A DNA stretch of 24,088 bases from GWC2-56-14 sp043731355 (GTDB lineage: Bacteria > Nitrospirota > UBA9217), in assembly GCA_043731355.1 (NCBI GenBank), contig JAYTJE010000056.1:1-24088 (forward strand). The letters run 5' to 3'. The position numbers and the translations under genes are program-made. Under the pieces are notes generated by a model, which was not told where the DNA came from, ran no database searches, and saw only the letters and a program-made list of their open reading frames with translations. Of the stretch, positions 1 to 7,094 are shown piece by piece; positions within the stretch are counted from its first letter, which is position 1, and each line of letters opens with the position of its first letter.

Positions 1-74
1 AGTGCTTGAGTTTCGAACCCCGTTTGAGGTATTCTTCGGCACGACAATGCGCTATACCAAGCCACCGTTAAAAG

Positions 75-146
75 TTGCACTTCAGACTTGAATCCGCGCC
101 CTTAAATTACCCCGATTTTATACTATTTTTTGCTTGCACTTCAAAC
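75..146 (+). repeat. Short direct repeat (13 bp, one mismatch) in leader DNA
   Basis: TTGCACTTCAGAC at 75-87 recurs as TTGCACTTCAAAC at 134-146, 59 bases apart, about five and a half turns of helix. It may be a pair of half-sites for a regulator of the response-regulator gene downstream, or chance. Nothing else recognisable is seen in bases 1-169. Confidence 0.3.
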
Positions 147-169
147 GATTCTATATTATGGTGCTCTCC

Positions 170-194
170 ATTATACGAATACTATTCGTATAAT
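170..194. promoter_or_regulatory. Perfect inverted repeat with embedded TATAAT (operator candidate)
   Basis: Left arm ATTATACGAAT (170-180), spacer ACT, right arm ATTCGTATAAT (184-194): 11 of 11 bases pair. The right arm ends in TATAAT (189-194), a consensus -10 hexamer, and no good -35 box stands 17 bases upstream. A regulator bound here would overlap RNA polymerase, so the element fits a repressor site or a spacer-binding activator site for the response-regulator gene about 260 bases downstream. It is not followed by a T-run, so it does not look like a terminator. Binding is inference. Confidence 0.5.
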
Positions 195-455
195 AGGCGT
201 TGTAATTATAAGACCGTGCTGAAATACCCTGCAGCTCTGCTGCTGGGATGAAAAGAACATTCTGACGAAGTCAGGATTAGTTTTTGGCTTTGGTGTGTTT
301 TAAGGTTGCGAATTTTGATGCCCGCAGTTCTGCTGCGGAGTAATTCACTCCGGAATTGTCCGCTGCCTGCTCGTACGACAGATTATATGGACGATCGGAT
401 TGACTTTAATAGCCGAGCTTACTATGGTCGGCTCTGTCTTGGGAGGGACGAAAAG

Positions 456-1301
456 GTGCTGCGAATCCTGCTAGCCGACGAGCATAAAATTGTCCGTGAG
501 GGCATTCGCTCACTTTTTGACGCGCACCAGGATATAACCGTCGTCGCAGAGGCGCAGGATGGTTTTTCCGTTATCGAGCTTGCTGCCGAACACCGGCCCG
601 ACGTCATCCTCATGGACGTAGCCATGCCACGAATGGATGGAATAGAGGCCACTCGGCGGCTTCTGGCTTCCGGGACCGGATCATGGGTTATTGCCCTTTC
701 GGGGCACTTCGACTATGACACGGTGCTCAAGATGCTGGACGCAGGCGCCTCGGGGTATCTGACCAAGGACTGCGCATTTGAAGAGGCGATTCGCGCCGTG
801 CATGCCGTGGCAGCTGAGGGAGTGTATCTCAGCGTTGCGGTGGCAGAGATGTTGGTCAAAGCGAATATTCGCGGAATTCCCCGGCGGGATTCGTCACGGC
901 TCCCCGCCTTGTCATCGTCGGAGCGCGAGGTCCTGGCTCTTCTGACCGCCGGAAAAAGTCCGGTAGAGATTGCCGAAGCGCTTCAGGTATGTGCACGCGA
1001 GGCCGAAGTTCTTTGTCACCGTATTATTGTAAAACATGTCGCGCCGCAGCTCATGCGCCAATTCAATAACAATATCAGATTGGAGCGAAGTGTCCAACCC
1101 TGCACATCGATTACGCCCCGGGAAAAGGAGATACTCGACTGGCTCAGGGAAGGTAAAAGCAGTTGGGAAATGTCCAGGGTCCTCAGCATCAGCCAGGACA
1201 CGGTGAAGCATCACGTAAAAAATATCATCCATAAATTGAATGCAGTCAACCGGACCCAGGCAGTTGCAACGGCCATCAGCCTGAAGCTGATTGATCCATA
1301 G
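456..1301 (+). CDS. LuxR/NarL-type response regulator with two HTH regions
   Basis: A cytoplasmic two-component response regulator, 281 residues. The receiver domain (about residues 2-122) has the acidic pocket D8-E9, the phosphoacceptor D54 in ILMDVAMP, S82 and K104 (YLTKD). A first, degenerate LuxR-like helix-turn-helix covers about 150-195 (SSSEREVLALLTAGKSPVEI) and a second, canonical one about 219-278 (TPREKEILDWLREGKSSWEM ... NRTQAVATA). NarL/FixJ proteins normally have one HTH, so the tandem is odd. I chose the GTG at 456 because GGGAGGG lies 9 bases upstream and the receiver fold starts right there; the frame is open back to 306, and an ATG at 387 is an alternative. No histidine kinase is adjacent. 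It may regulate the biosynthetic genes downstream, but no site shows this. Confidence 0.85.
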   Translation: MLRILLADEHKIVREGIRSLFDAHQDITVVAEAQDGFSVIELAAEHRPDVILMDVAMPRMDGIEATRRLLASGTGSWVIALSGHFDYDTVLKMLDAGASGYLTKDCAFEEAIRAVHAVAAEGVYLSVAVAEMLVKANIRGIPRRDSSRLPALSSSEREVLALLTAGKSPVEIAEALQVCAREAEVLCHRIIVKHVAPQLMRQFNNNIRLERSVQPCTSITPREKEILDWLREGKSSWEMSRVLSISQDTVKHHVKNIIHKLNAVNRTQAVATAISLKLIDP

Positions 1302-1685
1302 ATCGGCAAAATCACCTCACCTGAAAATTCTTCGCCCCTTCTTAACGTAGCGTCGGCCATTTTGATAATTCATAAAATTAGTGATTGAAATGCACCTCAT
1401 TGATTTCACTCAAATTTAGCGCTACCTCAGCATACCCCCCCCTCCCCCCCTACCCGAATGGGCTATTGTGCTTCCCGTAAGAAACGAGTATCGTCCGCTT
1501 TGAAAAGACTGCTAAACTGGAAAGCGGTCGCATTCAAGCCAGACAGGCGTTGACGTACGAAACTGACTCGCAGGACATTTTTAAAATGCTCAAACGCGCT
1601 TCTTTGCGCAGGGCTGGGCAAATTAGGAGCAGCGTTGAAATGAGAATGACTCGTTCAATCATTATTGTCACCATATAGGCTTGTA
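1302..1685. other. Non-coding stretch with C-rich tract
   Basis: No supported gene. The striking feature is an almost pure C run at 1435-1450 (eight C, one T, seven C), followed by TACCC. On the minus strand this is a G-rich tract that could stack or make polymerase slip. A very short reading frame at 1640-1678 has an upstream TAGGAG and encodes MRMTRSIIIVTI before a stop, like the start of a signal peptide whose gene has decayed; this is weak. Confidence 0.4.
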
Positions 1686-1898
1686 ATGGCCAAGATGCCC
1701 GACGGCGCGGTCACAACTATACAGAACCTAAGGGACGGCTATAACGGGATCAGCAAAATTACGACTACAGGTAAAACTATGTATGTGCATGATGACAAGA
1801 CGGTTTTGCCGTTGTTCATAATAGGCCATATCCTTCCGCAGGGTGCGGAATTATTGCCTATCGGGGTAAAATATTTCAAATCAAAAACTGCATTTTAG
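1686..1898 (+). CDS. Hypothetical 70-residue protein (doubtful)
   Basis: An open frame from ATG 1686, or from TTG 1665 giving 77 residues. I recognise no family. The sequence is mixed, with a short hydrophobic segment around LPLFIIGHILP and a basic C-terminus, and no obvious transmembrane helix, metal site or HTH. There is no Shine-Dalgarno sequence before either start. Just upstream, in another frame, is a short signal-peptide-like start with a proper ribosome site (1640-1678), so this may be the 3' part of a frameshifted small gene. It lies in the long gap between the response regulator and the biosynthetic genes. It could equally be non-coding. Confidence 0.2.
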   Translation: MAKMPDGAVTTIQNLRDGYNGISKITTTGKTMYVHDDKTVLPLFIIGHILPQGAELLPIGVKYFKSKTAF

Positions 1899-2181
1899 AC
1901 GAAAAGTACATGTTTTTCTATGTATTAAGCGATGTTCGTAAGTTGACGTTGGGACACTTGTGATCGGGTATCAAGCATAATTTTTACTGGATTTTCCTTG
2001 GGACTTTATTGAAAAAGCAATATTAGACCAAAAGAAAAGCAATGTTTGACGCGAATATATAATGCCATCGTTCGAAAAAATAGCTAAAAAGCGTTGTCGA
2101 GATCAACCCTATTTGTAAAGGTAAAACAGGAAATCGGCACGAGTATAACCGATTGCACTACGCGAAATCTGGAGAGGAATC
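1899..2181. other. Leader of the biosynthetic gene set
   Basis: AT-rich and apparently non-coding. A TATAAT occurs at 2058-2063 but with no -35 box at 17 bases; TTGACG occurs at 1943 and 2046, neither with a well-spaced -10. The operon promoter probably lies here but I cannot fix it. Poor -35 boxes would fit an activator-dependent promoter. Confidence 0.3.
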
Positions 2182-2595
2182 ATGCAGCTGTCGACTGATC
2201 AGGCAAGAAAGCTAATCGTTCATTTAAATGAAAAGGACACTGTGGGTAGAAGCTCCGCCTACAAACGACTCCTGGAGATTCTACACAGCAGTAAAGTAAT
2301 GAGTCTGTCGATATTTCGCGGCATCGCAGGCTCCGACCGGGACAAAAATTTTCAAACTATCAAGATACTCGAACTGTCTTCTAATCTGCCCATTAAAATC
2401 GAAGCAATCGTTTCAGAAGCATCTGCGGTTGAGGTGATAGAGGCTGTCTGCCAAGCGGCTGAAACGCTCACGGTCGAAGTATCCGACATTTGGGTTGTGA
2501 GAGTCGGGACAAACAGGGCCATAACGGCCGGAAAAGATCACCAAGACTGCATAAACGACTGTTGCCGAACAATGGCAAATAATAGAAACGTATAA
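2182..2595 (+). CDS. DUF190 family (PII-like) protein
   Basis: A 137-residue protein whose residues about 6-108 follow the DUF190 / UPF0166 pattern: a SAYKRLLEILHSSKVMSLSI segment, then FRGIAG, then KILELSSNLPIKIEAI (the family's 'lrlsedlPvvIe'), and a closing strand VSDIWVVRVG. DUF190 proteins have a ferredoxin-like, PII-related fold and are thought to sense small ligands; their usual neighbours are CrcB fluoride channels or transporters. Here it heads a run of biosynthetic genes, 46 bases before the KASIII-like gene. The C-terminal tail beyond the domain holds three cysteines (CINDCC, 123-128) that I do not know from the family. The start is well supported by GGAGAGG seven bases upstream. 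The family call is fairly firm; its role here, perhaps sensing a nucleotide or intermediate, is open. Confidence 0.7.
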   Translation: MQLSTDQARKLIVHLNEKDTVGRSSAYKRLLEILHSSKVMSLSIFRGIAGSDRDKNFQTIKILELSSNLPIKIEAIVSEASAVEVIEAVCQAAETLTVEVSDIWVVRVGTNRAITAGKDHQDCINDCCRTMANNRNV

Positions 2596-2641
2596 TCGAT
2601 GTCAATGATTTTGCCGAACCTGTAGGTATGAGGAGCGCTGG

Positions 2642-3598
2642 ATGAACGTCATTTTTCGATATTCGGATTACCTGTTTGGTGCAAATAAGCTGACGATTGA
2701 CGACTATGTTGCAAGGTTGGATGCTGGCTTTCTCGAGAGGGGGGGAGAGAATTCTTCCTTTACGAATCTGACACGGGATGAAGTGGCAAGCATATTACGG
2801 TTAACGACGGGCATTAAAACGGTCTGTGTCGGGGATAAAGAAAACGAGCCGTCGATGTTCTGCGAGCTCCTCGATAAGTATTACCAGACCGAGGATGCGA
2901 ACAGGGACGAGATTGACTACGTCATCTATACAAAGGGTAGCTCTATCGCGGGAGACGTCAATGTCCCTTATTACTTGCAAAACAGATACAAAATGCAAAA
3001 TGCCCAAGTCTTTTGCATCGGCCAAGAATGCTGCGCAACCTTGCTGGCCGTAAACCTTGCCCGTGATTTGATAAGAAACGGATCTGCGCGCAGAATTCTT
3101 ATTCTTACGAGTAATTTTTTCGAATCTCTGGAACGAAGGTTTATGGGTCTGTTTTTGGTGAGCGATGGTATCGGGCTACTGGAACTAAGCAGCGGGACGA
3201 CAGGATTGAGCCCTCTGGATTTTGCCAGCGCCACGAACGGCAGCTTTAACAAAGTTCAGGATTTGACCAGTAATGCGTCGGACGTGGTTGATATAGGAGT
3301 CAACGTGATTAATTCGTTATTGAAAAAGAACGATCTCACCATCAGTGACATCTCTCTCATTATTCCTCAAAATACAAACATGAGCGGTTGGAATGTCTAC
3401 ACGAAAAAATTGGGGATTGTAAAGGAGAGGATATATTCAGCCAATTTCGGAGGGAGCGGACACATGGGTGACGTCGATATGATCAGAAACATCACTGATA
3501 TTGAGAGAGCGCATTTGCTTCAAAAAGACGAATTGGCTATCGGGTATGCACTCGGCACGGGCACTTCTTGGAACGCTCTTCTCTTAAAAAATATGTAA
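2642..3598 (+). CDS. 3-oxoacyl-ACP synthase III-like protein
   Basis: A 318-residue thiolase-fold protein of the KASIII (FabH) type, a family that joins an acyl-CoA to a carrier-bound acceptor or transfers an acyl group. The nucleophile is probably C131 in the QECCATLLAVNLAR helix, at the place of the family's 'ACSG' cysteine. The usual PHQAN histidine motif reads PQNTN (242-246), so the catalytic histidine is Gln243. The usual GNT asparagine region reads NFGGSGHMGDVD (268-279), bringing H274, D277 and D279 instead. CerJ-like acyltransferases use Cys-His-Asp, so an altered triad is plausible, but loss of condensing activity also is. The C-terminus GYALGTGTSWNALLLKN matches the family's closing GxGxxW/F strands. 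Start at ATG 2642 with GAGGAGCG before it. In the biosynthetic set, 56 bases before the methyltransferase. Confidence 0.75.
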   Translation: MNVIFRYSDYLFGANKLTIDDYVARLDAGFLERGGENSSFTNLTRDEVASILRLTTGIKTVCVGDKENEPSMFCELLDKYYQTEDANRDEIDYVIYTKGSSIAGDVNVPYYLQNRYKMQNAQVFCIGQECCATLLAVNLARDLIRNGSARRILILTSNFFESLERRFMGLFLVSDGIGLLELSSGTTGLSPLDFASATNGSFNKVQDLTSNASDVVDIGVNVINSLLKKNDLTISDISLIIPQNTNMSGWNVYTKKLGIVKERIYSANFGGSGHMGDVDMIRNITDIERAHLLQKDELAIGYALGTGTSWNALLLKNM

Positions 3599-3654
3599 GC
3601 AACCGTCTTTTGAGCCACTGCCGGTAATTTCAATAAATAAGGGGGATTTCGCGT

Positions 3655-4557
3655 ATGTATGGATTAACTATTGACACAGTCAAGTTGTTGCAGGAATCTG
3701 CACCGCTTATGGATGTTTGGTCCGCTGAACATTGTGCGCACAAGAAACATTACGGCATGGAAGAATGGGCCAAGCACAATTCGGGGGACAAACATAATCA
3801 TGATGGAGAGCTTTCGTGCGACTGGTATCATGGAACGTGGCAATACATGAGACTTCTCAATATGGTCGCAGTTCCTAATTGGTATGCCTTTTATGTCAAG
3901 GCAATCGGCGACGTATTGAAGCAAAAACCGAACGCAACGGTTTTTATATCGGCTTGTGCCGATTATGGAATGCTTTCGAAAGTTCATGAGGCAATGATCG
4001 AAGCGAAAGCGAGCCCGAAAATCGTGATTTATGATATATGTCAAACTCCACTCAAATCATGCGAATGGTACGCGAAAAAGCATGATTTGTCCATATCCTA
4101 TACGTCAGCGAACATCCTTACCGATCATATTCCAGAAGCGCCCTTTGATGTAATTGTTACTGACGAATTTCTGTCGGTATTGAAGGACGAATACAAATCA
4201 CAGGCAACGGACAAATGGCGAAAGCTGTTAAAGACAGACGGATTACTAATTACCACCGCCATGATGGGCAAGGCGACAACGCAAGAACTGAGAAAAAGGT
4301 TTGCTGCGAAGGCGGAAAATATTATCAATGTGTACGATAACATGCTGTTCCCGCATCTGAACGGCGATCGGAAAGAACTGCTCGATAAATTTAACCGGTT
4401 TGCGGAGTATCACACACGCCACATGCTGAAAGACGAAAAGACACTGCGCGATCTTTTTAAAGATTACAAACAAGTGTCAATAGAACCGATTATAACTCCA
4501 GGCGAATGCGTTAACCCCACAGTGTCATTTCAGATTATCGCATCCCCGGGTCAATAA
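3655..4557 (+). CDS. Class I SAM-dependent methyltransferase-like protein
   Basis: A 300-residue soluble protein. Residues about 93-200 carry the Rossmann methyltransferase pattern: motif I VFISACADYGMLSKV (96-110), an acidic strand end IVIYDICQTPL (123-133) for the ribose hydroxyls, ANILTDHI (152-159), FDVIVTDEFLS (164-174) and a post-motif WRKLLKTDGLLITT (188-201). The first 90 residues are rich in His, Trp and Tyr (HCAHKKHYG, DKHNHD) and could form a substrate lid or metal site. Start at ATG 3655 is preceded by AAGGGGG. The substrate is unknown; position between a KASIII-like enzyme and a radical SAM enzyme suggests it methylates the cluster product or a precursor. Confidence 0.7.
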   Translation: MYGLTIDTVKLLQESAPLMDVWSAEHCAHKKHYGMEEWAKHNSGDKHNHDGELSCDWYHGTWQYMRLLNMVAVPNWYAFYVKAIGDVLKQKPNATVFISACADYGMLSKVHEAMIEAKASPKIVIYDICQTPLKSCEWYAKKHDLSISYTSANILTDHIPEAPFDVIVTDEFLSVLKDEYKSQATDKWRKLLKTDGLLITTAMMGKATTQELRKRFAAKAENIINVYDNMLFPHLNGDRKELLDKFNRFAEYHTRHMLKDEKTLRDLFKDYKQVSIEPIITPGECVNPTVSFQIIASPGQ

Positions 4558-4577
4558 TAAACATGCAGATGTAATGC

Positions 4578-4614
4578 GGCCGGTTCCCCTCCTGCCCATC
4601 GAAGGGGGCCGGCC
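4578..4614 (+). terminator. GC-rich hairpin between methyltransferase and radical SAM genes
   Basis: GGCCGGTTCCCCTC (4578-4591) pairs with GAAGGGGGCCGGCC (4601-4614) over 14 positions, with two G-T pairs and one mismatch, around a 9-base loop. It is followed by TCTTCTG rather than a clean T-run, so it is a weak terminator, an attenuator, or an RNA-stability element between the upstream genes and the radical SAM/NRPS genes. Confidence 0.5.
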
Positions 4615-4678
4615 TCTTCTGAGATGTTGATTTGGAGTTAAGCAAAAGACCGAGAACCCATTAAAAACGAGGCGACTA

Positions 4679-7051
4679 ATGATTGACTGTTTACTCATAG
4701 GATATAATGACGGTGATTTCAACAGCCTTGTTCAAACGCTAAGATTGATGGGGCCAGATCATCCGGACTTCAGGGATCTGAACATAAATTTTATCGAGTA
4801 TAACGGCAAGCCATATCGCGCTATGGACATCCTTGATCATTTTTATTATGAAGACCGCAACCGTGACGGATGCCGGCCGTTTCATAATGCAGACCTGTTG
4901 TGGAATGTGATCATGTACCTCGGGACCTGTCTGGCGCGCAACGGGTTTTCCTTCGACTATGTCAATCTGTTCCAGTACGAAAAAAACAAACTGCGCGAAA
5001 AGCTTCGACGCAATGAAATTATGACAGTCGTGATTACGACGACGGTTTACACGACTATTGAACCCATACTTGAAGTCATTTCATTCATACGCAGCTACAA
5101 TGACAAGGCAAAAATCATCGTGGGAGGCCCATTTCTGGCCAAGCAGGCAGAGCAAATGGGTGTCGAAGAACTGCAGCTCTTTTTCAGTTATATTAAAGCG
5201 GATATTTTTGTGCTAAGCAGAGAAGGCGAGCTGACGCTGATAAATATACTGAAATCATTAAAAGAAAACAGAAAATTAGATGAAGTCAAAAACATCGCCT
5301 ATAAACACGGAGACAGATATGTGATCTCTGAAATGGTAAGCGAAAAAAATATTTTGCGCGAAAATTTGATCGACTACTCTCTTTTTCCCAGCGAAGACAT
5401 CGGCGAATTTACCAACATCCGGATCTCGAAAGGCTGTCCGTATAAATGCGCCTACTGCGGGTTCCCGGTAAGGTCGGAAAAATACCAGGTTTTGAGCGTC
5501 GATCATATTCAAAAAGAACTCGACGCGATCAGCAAGGTCGGAACCGTTAAGAGTCTCTTCTTTATGGATGATACTGTGAATGTCCCAAAAAACAGATTTC
5601 AAGACATGCTGCGTATGATGATTCGGCGACGATATGCTTTTTCCTGGAACTGCTTTCTCAGGTGCGATAGTTGCGATGAAGAGACGATTGAATTAATGAA
5701 AGAAGCGAAGTGTGAAGGCGTATTTCTTGGATTGGAATCGGCAAATGAAACACTTCTCAGAAATATGAACAAAACATCAAGAAAACATGATTTTCTGAGA
5801 ACGGTCCCACTTTTTAAAAAAGCGGGCATGAATGTTTTTGTGTCGACGTTTATCGGTTTTCCGGGTGAAACACAAAAAACGTATGAGGAGACTCAGAATT
5901 TTCTGAGGGAAATCGAACCTGACTTCTACAGACACCAGCTCTGGTATTGCGATCCCGCTACGCCGATCTGGCAGCAGAGAGATAAATATGGGTTAAAGGG
6001 TTTCAGTTTCGGCTGGTCTCACAACACGATGGCAGTCAAAGAAGCGTGCGACCTTATCGAAGATTCATTTCTCACGTTAGATACGCCGGTCTGGGTTCCT
6101 GATCCCGGTTTTAATTTTATTTCTGTCTATTACCTGAAACACAGAGGAATGCCGATTGACAGACAGAAACAGTTTTTAAGAAGTTTCAATTCGATTGTGA
6201 AGGAAAAACTGCTCAATCCGTACAATAAAACTGTTTCTCCGGAGCTGTTATCCGCACTGCGACAGTCTTGCCAATTCGATCGGCCTCACGAGCCGGACAT
6301 GAATCCTATACATTCCCTGTCCGGCTCCCGTTACGAAGAGGCGGAACTATTCTGGGACCAAACTATAGAGGAAATCAGGCAGCATACGGAACAGGACTCC
6401 GAAGGTGCAAAAACCACGGGAATCGATCATGCATCGCATGAAACACTCGAACGCAGGTTTCCGATTGGTGTCATTTCCGGCGACGACGAAAGTGATGATT
6501 ATCTGCTGTTCATGGCACGATTTATTTTGAATTTGGAGGTGGGCAACAGGATGCGAACCCTCCTCTTCATGAACGGTTTTGAAGAAACAATCCCTCTCGC
6601 AATTACCTTTGAAAAAGACATTACTGCCGAGGACACTCGAGATCGGATCAAAGTGAAAATAAACAATTATCGGAAATTCAGCCGATTCGGAATGCATATC
6701 CTGGCCAATAACAGGAAATATGAACGTGGGAGGCTTCCCTTCGAAACAGGTTTTGTCCTAGGAGCTATCTTTCCTCATGAAGATCTTCGGCAGCTTTGGC
6801 AAAAAATCACGGCGTCACTCGGTTTAATAGTAAACCTTGCCTCCAAAAACAATCAAGGCACACTACGCATCTATTACGTGCCGGCCCTGTATGAGAGATC
6901 ATATATTGAAAATACCGTCGACTCGGTTATAGGAAGTTTTCAAGATGAGAAGGGCGTCAAAACCGGTCATGCCGAAAATGAATTATTTTTCGTGAATTCA
7001 ACCAATGTCCTGAAGGAGTTCTCAAGCAAGGAATTCAACTTTCAAGGATGA
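4679..7051 (+). CDS. B12-binding radical SAM protein (PhpK-like) with condensation-like C-terminus
   Basis: A 790-residue protein. Residues 1-200 form a cobalamin-binding-type Rossmann region (MTVVITTTVYTTIEPILEVI, KIIVGGPFLAK). Residues about 245-460 are a radical SAM barrel with the iron-sulfur motif CPYKCAYC (C253, C257, C260), MDDTVN (296-301), GVFLGLESANETLL (347-360) and FIGFPGET (391-398). The opening (MIDCLLIGYNDGDF ... RDLNINFIEYNGKPYRA) resembles what I remember of the PhpK P-methyltransferase family, which methylates phosphinates in phosphinothricin-type pathways; many PhpK-like proteins sit in NRPS clusters and may methylate carbon. Residues about 590-755 look like the C-terminal half of an NRPS condensation domain (YLLFMARFILNLEVGN ... 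GTLRIYYVPALYERSYIENT), without HHxxxDG. Start ATG 4679 has GAGGCG upstream; the NRPS gene begins 43 bases after the stop. The C-terminal assignment is my reading by eye. Confidence 0.75.
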   Translation: MIDCLLIGYNDGDFNSLVQTLRLMGPDHPDFRDLNINFIEYNGKPYRAMDILDHFYYEDRNRDGCRPFHNADLLWNVIMYLGTCLARNGFSFDYVNLFQYEKNKLREKLRRNEIMTVVITTTVYTTIEPILEVISFIRSYNDKAKIIVGGPFLAKQAEQMGVEELQLFFSYIKADIFVLSREGELTLINILKSLKENRKLDEVKNIAYKHGDRYVISEMVSEKNILRENLIDYSLFPSEDIGEFTNIRISKGCPYKCAYCGFPVRSEKYQVLSVDHIQKELDAISKVGTVKSLFFMDDTVNVPKNRFQDMLRMMIRRRYAFSWNCFLRCDSCDEETIELMKEAKCEGVFLGLESANETLLRNMNKTSRKHDFLRTVPLFKKAGMNVFVSTFIGFPGETQKTYEETQNFLREIEPDFYRHQLWYCDPATPIWQQRDKYGLKGFSFGWSHNTMAVKEACDLIEDSFLTLDTPVWVPDPGFNFISVYYLKHRGMPIDRQKQFLRSFNSIVKEKLLNPYNKTVSPELLSALRQSCQFDRPHEPDMNPIHSLSGSRYEEAELFWDQTIEEIRQHTEQDSEGAKTTGIDHASHETLERRFPIGVISGDDESDDYLLFMARFILNLEVGNRMRTLLFMNGFEETIPLAITFEKDITAEDTRDRIKVKINNYRKFSRFGMHILANNRKYERGRLPFETGFVLGAIFPHEDLRQLWQKITASLGLIVNLASKNNQGTLRIYYVPALYERSYIENTVDSVIGSFQDEKGVKTGHAENELFFVNSTNVLKEFSSKEFNFQG

Positions 7052-7094
7052 ATATCAGCCACACAATGCCACCGGCCTGAAAGGAGATATTCAC

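Noticed and set aside
306..455. N-terminal extension of the response regulator
   Set aside because: The extra 50 residues have no family counterpart, while a GTG with a good ribosome site stands exactly at the receiver-domain start.
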